DNA of 10,926 bases from Solobacterium sp. (GTDB lineage: Bacteria > Bacillota_I > Bacilli_A > Erysipelotrichales > Erysipelotrichaceae): assembly GCA_016284975.1 (NCBI GenBank), contig JAEEPV010000058.1, positions 1 through 10,926 on the forward strand, read 5' to 3'. The position numbers and the translations under genes were made by a program. Shown here piece by piece: positions 1 to 7,046 of this stretch (position 1 is its first letter; the number at the start of each line of letters is the position of its first letter). Under the pieces are notes generated by a model. It did not search any database and had not been told where the DNA came from. It worked only from the letters and a program-made list of their open reading frames with translations.

Positions 1-41
1 AGCGAACCGTCTCTTCTGGGCAGAATAAAAGGAAAGAGAGC

Positions 42-65
42 AGAGAGGCAGAACGCCTCTTTTGT
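42..65 (+). terminator. Probable intrinsic terminator of an upstream gene
   Basis: AGAGGC at 44-49 pairs with GCCTCT at 55-60 around the loop AGAAC. The stem can extend outward by a G-U and an A-T pair into a short T stretch (60-63). It lies before the GRE promoter and probably closes a gene left of the window. The T-tract is short, so this is a moderate call. No coding region is visible in 1-41. Confidence 0.5.
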
Positions 66-76
66 TCTGTCTGAAT

Positions 77-101
77 ATGAACAAAAATGAACAAAAATGA
101 A
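77..101 (+). promoter_or_regulatory. Tandem 10-bp repeat, candidate operator for the DeoR-type regulator
   Basis: ATGAACAAAA occurs at 77-86 and again at 87-96, followed by a partial third copy ATGAA at 97-101. The period is about one helical turn, so bound subunits would sit on the same DNA face. DeoR-family repressors (for example AgaR and DeoR) often bind short tandem A/T-rich repeats, and a DeoR-family gene lies in the operon just downstream. The repeat lies just upstream of the predicted -35 element. Seen: the repeat and its position. Inferred: that the regulator binds it. Confidence 0.5.
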
Positions 102-110
102 TCATTGTGG

Positions 111-138
111 TTGTTTTTTGAGAGAGCTGGATTATACT
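111..138 (+). promoter_or_regulatory. Predicted sigma-A-type promoter of the GRE operon
   Basis: A good -10 element, TATACT, lies at 133-138. A weak -35, TTGTTT, lies at 111-116 with a 16-bp spacer. Transcription would start near 145, giving a very short leader that begins close to the ribosome binding site GAGAGG (148-153), 8 bases before the start codon at 162. The weak -35 next to the tandem repeat at 77-101 would suit a regulated promoter. Confidence 0.5.
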
Positions 139-161
139 GAAAATGAAGAGAGGTAGCGGAA

Positions 162-2435
162 ATGGCGCGAATCAATATTGAAGGAGCACAGAACGTAAAC
201 GTATCCAAACGGCTCCCATCGGAAAAGACACTCGATGAGCAGCTTGAGATCATGGAGGCTTATACCCGGGCTCATCAGGAAAGTTTGAATCTGAACAAGG
301 CAGAGCGTGAACTGAATTGTCTGAAGGTTCTTTTTCCGACCATGTTCCGCAGTATTGAACGACAGGACCGGATCGCCGGAAGACTGGATTTCCTGCCGAT
401 CGGATTTGGATCGGTGACGTCGATCGGCGGCGTCGGTCATTACTGCGTCTTTCATGAACTGCGCGCATTTTCCGAACGGTTTGAAGATCCGGCGAAAAAA
501 GCCAGAGCCATGGCACTGTATGACTACTGGCAGGACCATGACGTCAAGGCATTGTATTGCAATGACGTTTTGAACGATACCACGACCGGCCGTTTTATTG
601 ACTGTAAATATCCGTTTATGGCGACCGCCCGTCTTTCCGGCATGATGCTGGATTATGAAAAGCTGGTGAATCTTGGAATCGAAGGGATCTGCGAGGAGCT
701 GAAGCGTGCGGAAGATAATGAATTCATTCGGGCATGTATCGGAGCGATGGATCTGTTCAGGGATGTCATTTTGAAACAGATTCAATTGACAGAGAACGCC
801 ATGGCAGATGCCGATTCGGAGCGGATGAAGGAACTGGTACAGATGAAAGCGGACCTGGTGTACCTGCTCGATCATAAACCGGAAACCTTCCGTCAGGCAC
901 TGCAGCTGATGTGGCTGTTTGCCCTGTGTGCCGGCTGTATCAATTACGGAAGACTGGATATCGTGCTGGGACCGTTTCTGAAGAAGGATCTGGAGAATGG
1001 AACCCTGAACTGGGAAGAGGCGCGGGAAATCGTGCGTTCCCTCTGGACCCTGATTGAAAACCGAAGGACAACCGTAAACGGGCGGATTATTGTCGGCGGG
1101 CAGGGAAGAAAAGACCCGGAGGCCTGTGATCTGTTTGCGCGGCTTTGTCTTGAGGTCTGCCGAAGTACAAAATATGTTGAGCCGCAGTTTACCCTGCGGT
1201 TTGATTCCACAACACCAAAGGAACTTCTTGATCTGGCCTATGAATGTCTTGCGTCCGGGCATACCTATCCGACCCTGTATAACGATGATGTCAATGTTCC
1301 TGCCGTTATGTGGGGCATGCGGGCAGACCGGAAGATCGCAGAACAGTATGTGCCGTTTGGCTGTACGGAATATGTCATACAGGGGAAAAGCACCGGTACA
1401 CCCAATACGCTGCTGAATCTGTTGAAGATCCTGCAGATGGCACTGAATGAAGGAATCGATCCGATGGACGGGATTTATAAAGCCGGCCCGGTTCATGTAA
1501 AGAAGCTGGAGGAATTCCAGACGTTTGAACAGTTCTTCGATCAGTATAAGGAACTGCTGGATTACTATTTTGATCTAAGCGTACAGGCACAGAAATACAG
1601 TTATGAAGTAATGAACCGTGAGGTGAGCTTCCTGTTTACTTCGATCCTGATGGATGACTGTATTGCCAGAGGAAAAGCATTGCTCGACGGCGGTGTGGAG
1701 ATCCTTGGAGGAACGAATGAGACGTATGGAAATATCAATACATCCGATGCACTCTATGCGATCAGAAAGCTGGTATTTGAAGAACGGAAGTATACGCTGC
1801 GGCAGCTGAATGACGCTGCCCTGGCGAATTTTGAAGGAAGAGAGAACGCACTTATTCAGAAAGACCTGCTTGCCCAGGGAAAATACGGCAATGATATCGA
1901 AGACGTCGATGCGCTGGCAAACGAACTCTATGAATATGTCGCAAAAGGTATCCGTGACCGCGGAATCGAAGCAGGTCTTGGTTACTATCTCATCGTCATT
2001 TCCAATAATCAGACCAACAGCGACTGGGGACTTCAGACCGATGCAAGTCTTGACGGAAGAAAGAAAGGCATGTACATGAACCCGGCGAATAATCCGGTCG
2101 GAGGTGCCGCCAAGAACGGACCAACTGCCTGTATGAATTCCCTCGCGAAGTTTGATGCGAAGTATCATGCGGGAAGCGTTCAGAACATGAAATTCACCCC
2201 CAGGATGATGAAAGAAGATGAAGCGAAGGTCCGGGCGATGTGGAAGACGTATTTCAAAAAGGGCGGCTGTCAGCTGATGGTCACCTGCGTGGATCCGGGT
2301 GAGCTGGAAGATGCGATGATCCATCCAGAGAACCATCAGGATCTCATTGTCCGGGTAGCCGGCTACAGCGCGGTATTCGTTAATCTTGACCGTCATGTGC
2401 AGGAAGAACTGCTGAGCAGAGAACTCTATGATTAG
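162..2435 (+). CDS. Glycyl radical enzyme of unknown substrate (PFL-like fold, dehydratase/lyase type active site)
   Basis: This is a 757-residue glycyl radical enzyme. The C-terminal motif VRVAGYSA places the radical glycine at Gly734. The mid-protein loop PFGCTEY gives the thiyl cysteine Cys401 and a Cys-X-Glu partner, Glu403. Cys-X-Glu is typical of the eliminase/lyase GREs (choline TMA-lyase, diol dehydratases, hydroxyproline dehydratase, E. coli YbiW/PflD). True pyruvate formate-lyase instead has two adjacent cysteines, so automatic 'formate acetyltransferase' labels would be wrong. Several usual family motifs are altered: the common GR(M/F)DQ reads GRLDI at 263-267, and the late SP..G.D..GPTA stretch reads NNPVGGAAKNGPTA. 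This places it away from the GREs I can recall in detail. The start has the ribosome binding site GAGAGG at 148-153. The activase gene overlaps it by 8 bp, and a DeoR regulator and NanE-like epimerase follow, so a sugar- or amino-sugar-derived substrate is likely but unproven. The enzyme should be cytoplasmic and oxygen-sensitive. Confidence 0.93.
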   Translation: MARINIEGAQNVNVSKRLPSEKTLDEQLEIMEAYTRAHQESLNLNKAERELNCLKVLFPTMFRSIERQDRIAGRLDFLPIGFGSVTSIGGVGHYCVFHELRAFSERFEDPAKKARAMALYDYWQDHDVKALYCNDVLNDTTTGRFIDCKYPFMATARLSGMMLDYEKLVNLGIEGICEELKRAEDNEFIRACIGAMDLFRDVILKQIQLTENAMADADSERMKELVQMKADLVYLLDHKPETFRQALQLMWLFALCAGCINYGRLDIVLGPFLKKDLENGTLNWEEAREIVRSLWTLIENRRTTVNGRIIVGGQGRKDPEACDLFARLCLEVCRSTKYVEPQFTLRFDSTTPKELLDLAYECLASGHTYPTLYNDDVNVPAVMWGMRADRKIAEQYVPFGCTEYVIQGKSTGTPNTLLNLLKILQMALNEGIDPMDGIYKAGPVHVKKLEEFQTFEQFFDQYKELLDYYFDLSVQAQKYSYEVMNREVSFLFTSILMDDCIARGKALLDGGVEILGGTNETYGNINTSDALYAIRKLVFEERKYTLRQLNDAALANFEGRENALIQKDLLAQGKYGNDIEDVDALANELYEYVAKGIRDRGIEAGLGYYLIVISNNQTNSDWGLQTDASLDGRKKGMYMNPANNPVGGAAKNGPTACMNSLAKFDAKYHAGSVQNMKFTPRMMKEDEAKVRAMWKTYFKKGGCQLMVTCVDPGELEDAMIHPENHQDLIVRVAGYSAVFVNLDRHVQEELLSRELYD

Positions 2436-3303
2436 TGTTTCGAATATTGAACGGTTTGCGACCAAAGACGGACCGGGAATCCGTACAACCGTATTTCTGA
2501 AGGGATGTCCGCTTCATTGTCCGTGGTGTGCAAATCCTGAGACCTGGCAGAAAGAACCGGTGCTGATGCATATGGAAAACAAATGCGTTCATTGCCGGGT
2601 CTGTGAATCGGTTTGTCCCATGCATGCGATTCACTTTGAAAAACAGACGTTTCAGATGGATCGCGGTCAGTGTGACCGTTGCGGACAATGTGTTGATCAC
2701 TGTCTGAACAATGCGCTTTCCATAAACGGAACATACATGGAAAATGATGCGATCCTGAAGGAAGTGCTTAAGGATCTCGATTACTATCAGGAAAGCGGCG
2801 GGGGAGTGACATTCTCCGGCGGAGAACCGCTGTTTCAGAAAGAAGCCGCAGTCGCTCTGATCAAGCAGGCAAAGGAATCCGGTCTGCATGTGGCGATTGA
2901 AACGACCGGTGTCTGTGAACCGTCGCTGTTCCATCAGGCAGAACCGTATATCGATCTCTTTCTGTTTGATATCAAGCATGTGAATGCGGCAAAACTGTAT
3001 GAGGTGACCGGAGCACCGTTTGAAATGGTCAGGAAAAACTTTGAATACCTGTGTGAGAAGCGGGGAAAGGATGTAATCGCAAGAGTTCCGGTCATTCCCG
3101 GATTCAACCGCGGGAATCTTGATGAGATCCTGTCGTTTATCAAAGCGCATCCGGTTCAGGCGGTGAATCTTCTGCCGTTTCATAACCTTGGAAAGACCAA
3201 GTGGCACCAGCTTCAGAGAGACTATGCATATGAAGCGGAGCCATCCATATCCGCAAAGGATCTGGAACAATACCGGGATGAACTCGTAACGATTGGGGGA
3301 TAG
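2428..3303 (+). CDS. Glycyl radical enzyme activating protein (radical SAM)
   Basis: This 291-residue activase should abstract hydrogen from Gly734 of the upstream GRE using S-adenosylmethionine. The radical SAM motif CPLHCPWC supplies Cys27, Cys31 and Cys34 for the catalytic 4Fe-4S cluster. A ferredoxin-like insert follows with two four-cysteine sets (Cys53, 56, 59, 63 and Cys82, 85, 88, 92), as in activases of the non-PFL GREs; the PFL activase itself lacks this insert. GGGVTFSGGEP at 124-134 is the family's SAM-binding motif. The start codon lies inside the end of the GRE gene (8-bp overlap), which indicates translational coupling and supports a dedicated enzyme-activase pair. Identification as an activase is firm; the partner is inferred from adjacency. 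Confidence 0.95.
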   Translation: MISVSNIERFATKDGPGIRTTVFLKGCPLHCPWCANPETWQKEPVLMHMENKCVHCRVCESVCPMHAIHFEKQTFQMDRGQCDRCGQCVDHCLNNALSINGTYMENDAILKEVLKDLDYYQESGGGVTFSGGEPLFQKEAAVALIKQAKESGLHVAIETTGVCEPSLFHQAEPYIDLFLFDIKHVNAAKLYEVTGAPFEMVRKNFEYLCEKRGKDVIARVPVIPGFNRGNLDEILSFIKAHPVQAVNLLPFHNLGKTKWHQLQRDYAYEAEPSISAKDLEQYRDELVTIGG

Positions 3304-3306
3304 AGA

Positions 3307-4071
3307 ATGCTGGAAAAAGAACGTCATGTCCTGATCATGGAAAAGATCCGGGGAAACGGATTCGTCCATGTGAGGGATCTGATGAACGAACTGAATACCT
3401 CTCGCTCCAGTATCATGCGTGACCTTTGTACACTGGAGGAGGAAGGCCTGCTGGTGCGGGAACATGGCGGAGCGACGCTGCCGGAAATTCAGGAACGGCT
3501 GGTTAAGAAAGCAGAACCGGCAGTATCCGAAAAAGGAGCGGTTCATGTACGGGAAAAGAAACGAATCGCGCATCGGGCTGCCCGTGAAATCCGTGACGGA
3601 TCCCGGATCTTTCTGGACTCCGGTACAACGACCGCGTTTCTGATCGATGAACTTGCGGAACGGGAGGTAATGATCGTTACACCTTCCGTATATCTTCTGA
3701 AGCGCTTCCCCAAAAACGCCAAGTGCACTTTATACTTGCTGGGAGGACAGTATGACCCGAAATATGACATGAATGGCGGGGAATATGCCGCAGAAATGCT
3801 GGAGTATTATCATTTTGACGCCGCATTCATGAGTGCTAACGGCGTTGATCTTGAAACCGGAGAAGTCATGGTGGCAGACTTCGCTCTGGCCTGTCAGAAA
3901 AAAGCGGCCATGAAACGGAGTGAAATCTGTTATCTGCTGATTGACGGAAGTAAATTTGATCAGAAAGCGGCATGTACGTATGCGGGGATTACCGATTTTA
4001 AAACAGTCTTTACGAGTGAAACCGGACATCGGAAACTGCCGAAGAATATCATGATAGTGGAGGAAAAATAA
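3307..4071 (+). CDS. DeoR-family transcriptional regulator (sugar-phosphate sensing)
   Basis: The protein has 254 residues, a normal length for the family. The N-terminal winged helix-turn-helix spans about residues 5-57, with a recognition helix around TSRSSIMRDL (31-40) and the wing LLVREHGGA (48-56). The C-terminal part is the DeoR effector domain, related to sugar-phosphate isomerases: FLDSGTTT at 102-109 is the usual phosphate-sugar loop, followed by VTPS and LLGG strands. DeoR-family members are usually repressors released by a phosphorylated sugar or amino-sugar intermediate, which fits the neighbouring epimerase. A GGGGGA ribosome binding site precedes the ATG, and the gene starts 3 bp after the activase stop. 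It probably controls its own operon, perhaps through the tandem repeat at 77-101. The effector is unknown. Confidence 0.92.
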   Translation: MLEKERHVLIMEKIRGNGFVHVRDLMNELNTSRSSIMRDLCTLEEEGLLVREHGGATLPEIQERLVKKAEPAVSEKGAVHVREKKRIAHRAAREIRDGSRIFLDSGTTTAFLIDELAEREVMIVTPSVYLLKRFPKNAKCTLYLLGGQYDPKYDMNGGEYAAEMLEYYHFDAAFMSANGVDLETGEVMVADFALACQKKAAMKRSEICYLLIDGSKFDQKAACTYAGITDFKTVFTSETGHRKLPKNIMIVEEK

Positions 4072-4073
4072 CA

Positions 4074-4841
4074 ATGATTACAACTGATCCGAAAAAGAAA
4101 GCACTGCTTGAGAGTCTGAAAGGCGGCCTGATCGTATCCTGCCAGACCCAGAAGGACGAGCCGATCTATACCGAAGACATGGTTGTCAAAATGGCCGAGT
4201 GTGCAAAATGGGCAGGCGCCGTCGGACTGCGCCTGAATTCTCCGGAACAGATCCGTAAGGTCAAGAAGGCGATTCCGGATCTTCCGGTCATCGGACTGTA
4301 CAAAGTATGGCATGACGATACGGATGTATTCATTACACCGACCATGAAGGAAGTGGATGCCATTGTTGAAGCCGGCTGCGATATTATCGCGCTGGACTGT
4401 ACGGCACAGATCACCCACGAAGGAACACAGGCGTGGGATCTCATCAAAGAGGTACGGGTCAAGTATCCGGATCATCTGATCTTTGCGGATGTTTCAAATA
4501 TTGAAGAAGCCAAACGTGCTTCCGATAACGGTGCGGAGATCGTAGCGCCGACGCTGTACGGCTATACGAAGGAAACCGCAAATATTGAAGGCGCAGACTA
4601 CCGCATGGTCGCAGAGATGTGCCGGGAAATGGAAGGCAAAGCGGTTGTGATCATGGAAGGCCATCTGTATACACCGGAAGATGCGATGAAGTGCATTTTC
4701 GTCGGCTGTCATGCCGTCGTGGTGGGAAGTGCGATTACGCGTCCGCATTATGTCGCAAAACGGTTCGTCGATGCGCTGAGCGGCTATCGTGATGACTGGC
4801 GCAAGGCGGAAAAGGCAAAACATACCAACGAACTGAAATGA
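4074..4841 (+). CDS. nanE: Divergent N-acetylmannosamine-6-phosphate 2-epimerase (NanE family)
   Basis: This 255-residue TIM-barrel protein belongs to the NanE family, which converts ManNAc-6-phosphate to GlcNAc-6-phosphate by proton exchange at C2. Family motifs are clear: GGLIVSCQ (17-24), FITPTMKEVDAIVEAGCDII (86-105) and AVVVGSAITRP (214-224). Aligned by eye to the Clostridium perfringens enzyme as I remember it, the catalytic and substrate residues are kept: Arg53, Lys77, Asp139, Glu195 and Arg223. Two loops are not typical. The usual IKRDY after the catalytic lysine position reads YKVWH, and the usual LDAT.R.RP loop reads LDCTAQITHEG. The substrate may therefore differ from ManNAc-6-phosphate. 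The start has the ribosome binding site GGAGG (4059-4063) and lies 2 bases after the regulator stop, so it is the last gene of the operon. No other sialic-acid gene (nanA, nanK, a transporter) is present, so its role here seems tied to the GRE. Confidence 0.85.
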   Translation: MITTDPKKKALLESLKGGLIVSCQTQKDEPIYTEDMVVKMAECAKWAGAVGLRLNSPEQIRKVKKAIPDLPVIGLYKVWHDDTDVFITPTMKEVDAIVEAGCDIIALDCTAQITHEGTQAWDLIKEVRVKYPDHLIFADVSNIEEAKRASDNGAEIVAPTLYGYTKETANIEGADYRMVAEMCREMEGKAVVIMEGHLYTPEDAMKCIFVGCHAVVVGSAITRPHYVAKRFVDALSGYRDDWRKAEKAKHTNELK

Positions 4842-4879
4842 ACGAAACAATGACGGTATGCGGATATCCCTGTAAGATC

Positions 4880-4951
4880 CTTCGCCTGTCTGATCAAGGC
4901 AGGGACGGGTATTCCTGTCTTGCGGAATACGGGGAATGCAGGTCGTTTTGA
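4880..4951 (+). other. Structured stretch between nanE and its terminator
   Basis: The 110 bases after nanE hold no gene I can support but can fold locally. GTATTCC at 4909-4915 pairs perfectly with GGAATAC at 4924-4930 (8-base loop), and a weaker CCTGT/GCAGG pairing lies just before it. It could be 3' UTR structure protecting the operon mRNA, a decayed terminator or a small RNA. No known riboswitch or ncRNA family was recognised. Confidence 0.3.
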
Positions 4952-4982
4952 AACGGTACTCCCGGATGGGTGCCGTTTTTTT
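4952..4982 (+). terminator. Rho-independent terminator of the GRE operon
   Basis: AACGGTACTC (4952-4961) pairs with GGGTGCCGTT (4968-4977) over 10 bp, including two G-U pairs, around the loop CCGGAT. An uninterrupted T run follows to 4982. This marks a clear end to the GRE-activase-regulator-epimerase transcript and separates it from the phosphatase gene. Confidence 0.88.
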
Positions 4983-5023
4983 CTGTATGCACACATTCGC
5001 AGAGTGCTTCTGAAAATGATTTT

Positions 5024-5032
5024 TGGTATGAT
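5024..5032 (+). promoter_or_regulatory. Extended -10 promoter of the phosphatase gene
   Basis: TGG followed by TATGAT (5027-5032) forms an extended -10 element, and no convincing -35 is visible at 16-18 bp spacing. Only the six bases GCAGTC separate it from the ATG at 5039, so transcription would begin at or next to the start codon. No Shine-Dalgarno sequence precedes that ATG. Together these suggest a leaderless mRNA. Confidence 0.5.
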
Positions 5033-5038
5033 GCAGTC

Positions 5039-6904
5039 ATGGATAATTCGAGCGAAAAAAAGAAATCCAAAACCGGTATTATCCTGCAGATTTATCTGAT
5101 GGTAATGGTTGGAATGGTGGTGATCGGTATTATCACCTATTTTTCGCAGTCCCATCTGGCGGAGAAATCCAAAAAGAATGAAGCAGCCCGTTTTGCGACC
5201 GAGATCGCAGGAGAAGCTTCGCTTTCAATCAAAGAGTATCCGGCTTACAGCTGGCTGCTGAAGTACTGGTATGAACACTGTGATGACATGGATATTGAGT
5301 ATGATGTCGATTTTACAGACAGTGTAAAAACAAAAGAAAAAGAACAGTTGCTGGAAGAGCACCAGCCGGATCTTCAGATCCGCTATGCCTCCGAAGAAGA
5401 AATAAAGGCTTTATCGGAAGAGGATCAGAAACTGTATGCAGAAATTGCCTATTCCTGGCTGATCACAAGGCTGAATGAAATCAAGCAGAACTATAAAGTG
5501 AATTATCTGTACTGTTTCGTGACCGATACCGAAACGGGAAAGGAACCGTATCAGAAGCAGACCTTCCTGCTGTCTGCTGCGGATCAGGATTCCGTCCGCG
5601 GAACCAACTATCACGAGGTGTATCCGCTTGGCAATGTCATATCCGCGGAAGGCCGGCCGGAGATGCAGGAAGCGATGCGGGATGCGGTGGAAAAATCGAG
5701 GCAGGATAAAACCGCGGGTTATGAAAACGGGAATTACGATTACAGCGGAAATTACGCGGATTATTACCGGATGCTGTATGAATTTGATAGCCATGCGGTT
5801 CTGGTCGGTGTTTCCTATAAGATCACATCCATGAATGCGGATATCAAGGATTCCGCAAGGTTCGGAACCGGATATGCGGTCTTTTACCAGTTCATTCTGG
5901 TACAGCTCATCATGGGCTTTCTGTACTTCTTCGGCATCCGTCCACTGGAACAGATCCTGAAAAATATTAACCTGTATACCGAAACCAAAAACAGCGGAGA
6001 GGTCAACCGAAACCTGAACAGGATCCTTTCCGAAAGAGGTGCGGCTGCGATCCGCCAGAACGAAATTGGACAGCTGTCCGAGGACTTTATCGAGCTGACC
6101 AGTGAGATCGATCACTATATCGACAGTATTGAGCAGATCACCAAGGAGAATGAGCGTATCACTGCGGAACTGGAACTGGCTTCCAAGATCCAGAGCAGTA
6201 TGTTGCCAAGTATTTTCCCGGCATTCCCGGAACGAGGCGATGTGGATATCTATGCCGTTATGGATCCGGCCCGGGAGGTCGGAGGAGATTTCTATGACTT
6301 CTTCTTTATTGATCAGGATCATCTGGGAATTGTGATTGCGGATGTGTCCGGTAAGGGCATACCCGGTGCCCTGTTTATGATGATTTCCAAGGTGATTCTT
6401 CAGAACTGCGCTTCGATCGGCGGCAGCCCTGCGGAAATCATGAAGCGGACGAACAAAATGATCTGTGCCAACAACAAGGAAGAGATGTTTGTTACGATCT
6501 GGTTTGGAATACTGGATGTCTCCAGCGGACAGATGAAAGCCGTTAATTCCGGTCATGAATATCCTGCATTCCGAAAGAAGGACGGAAAGTTTGAACTGAT
6601 GAAGGGGAAGCACAATATTGCGACCGGTATTATGGAAGGAGTATCGTATTCCGAATATGAAATCCAGATGGATCCCGGCGACAAGATCTTCTTATACACG
6701 GACGGTGTTCCGGAGGCAACCAGTAAGGAAATGGAGCTTTACGGTACCGACCGTCTGATAGATGCGCTGAATCAGAAAGGTGATGGTACGCCGTATGAAA
6801 TTCTCATGGAAGTACGGCACAGTGTGAATGAATTTGTAAAAGACGCAGAGCAGTTTGATGACCTCACGATGATGTGCGTGGAATACCGGGGAACCGGTTC
6901 TTGA
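5039..6904 (+). CDS. Membrane-anchored SpoIIE/RsbU-type PP2C serine phosphatase with extracytoplasmic sensor
   Basis: The protein has 621 residues from the ATG at 5039. An earlier in-frame ATG at 4970 lies inside the preceding terminator and was rejected. A membrane helix at about 13-35 and a second at about 280-300 flank an extracytoplasmic region of about 245 residues, probably a ligand sensor of no family I recognise. A HAMP-like linker and helix follow (about 301-380), then the segment LASKIQSSMLPSIFP (380-394) that usually precedes RsbU-type domains. The phosphatase domain carries REVGGDFYD with Asp417, IADVSGKGIPGA with Asp435, NSGHEYPA (503-510), LYTDGVPEA with Asp555 and FDDLT with Asp607/608, so the metal-binding acidic residues are intact. 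Such proteins usually dephosphorylate a STAS-domain anti-sigma antagonist in partner-switching cascades. No STAS or anti-sigma kinase gene is nearby, so the target is unknown. The gene has its own terminator at 6923-6954. Confidence 0.92.
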   Translation: MDNSSEKKKSKTGIILQIYLMVMVGMVVIGIITYFSQSHLAEKSKKNEAARFATEIAGEASLSIKEYPAYSWLLKYWYEHCDDMDIEYDVDFTDSVKTKEKEQLLEEHQPDLQIRYASEEEIKALSEEDQKLYAEIAYSWLITRLNEIKQNYKVNYLYCFVTDTETGKEPYQKQTFLLSAADQDSVRGTNYHEVYPLGNVISAEGRPEMQEAMRDAVEKSRQDKTAGYENGNYDYSGNYADYYRMLYEFDSHAVLVGVSYKITSMNADIKDSARFGTGYAVFYQFILVQLIMGFLYFFGIRPLEQILKNINLYTETKNSGEVNRNLNRILSERGAAAIRQNEIGQLSEDFIELTSEIDHYIDSIEQITKENERITAELELASKIQSSMLPSIFPAFPERGDVDIYAVMDPAREVGGDFYDFFFIDQDHLGIVIADVSGKGIPGALFMMISKVILQNCASIGGSPAEIMKRTNKMICANNKEEMFVTIWFGILDVSSGQMKAVNSGHEYPAFRKKDGKFELMKGKHNIATGIMEGVSYSEYEIQMDPGDKIFLYTDGVPEATSKEMELYGTDRLIDALNQKGDGTPYEILMEVRHSVNEFVKDAEQFDDLTMMCVEYRGTGS

Positions 6905-6922
6905 CAGGAATCAAGGAAACAC

Positions 6923-6954
6923 AGCAGGATATCCGAAAAATATCCTGTTTTTTT
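6923..6954 (+). terminator. Rho-independent terminator after the phosphatase gene
   Basis: CAGGATAT (6925-6932) pairs perfectly with ATATCCTG (6940-6947) around the loop CCGAAAA, followed by seven T residues at 6948-6954. It separates the phosphatase from the next gene, which has its own promoter. Confidence 0.9.
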
Positions 6955-6974
6955 CATGTCGGGGAATCGGAATA

Positions 6975-7003
6975 TTGAAACGAAAACAATCAGGGAATAC
7001 GAT
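6975..7003 (+). promoter_or_regulatory. Predicted sigma-A-type promoter of the small membrane protein gene
   Basis: A near-consensus -35 TTGAAA (6975-6980) and a -10 TACGAT (6998-7003) are separated by the optimal 17 bp. Transcription from about 7010 leaves a leader of nearly 40 bases containing the ribosome binding site AGGGG at 7034-7038. Confidence 0.6.
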
Positions 7004-7046
7004 AGTACAGTGTAAACGAAACAGTTGTTATGCAGGGGAACGAACG

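Noticed and set aside
132..1496. Long minus-strand open frame opposite the GRE gene
   Set aside because: It mirrors a strongly coding + strand gene, has low-complexity His/Ile/Phe-rich composition, no ribosome binding site and no recognisable domain. The same applies to the antisense frames at 1575-2465, 2380-3573 and 5411-6613.
162..2435. Naming the GRE pyruvate formate-lyase (pflB)
   Set aside because: The paired cysteines of PFL are absent (Cys-Thr-Glu instead), and the activase carries the extra ferredoxin insert that the PFL activase lacks.
4970..5038. N-terminal extension of the phosphatase starting at 4970
   Set aside because: It begins inside the operon terminator hairpin and would precede the predicted promoter. 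The extension MPFFSVCTHSQ does not resemble a signal and has no ribosome binding site.
6975..7046. Upstream start at 6975 for the small membrane protein
   Set aside because: It overlaps the predicted -35 element and lacks a ribosome binding site, while the ATG at 7047 has AGGGG at good spacing.
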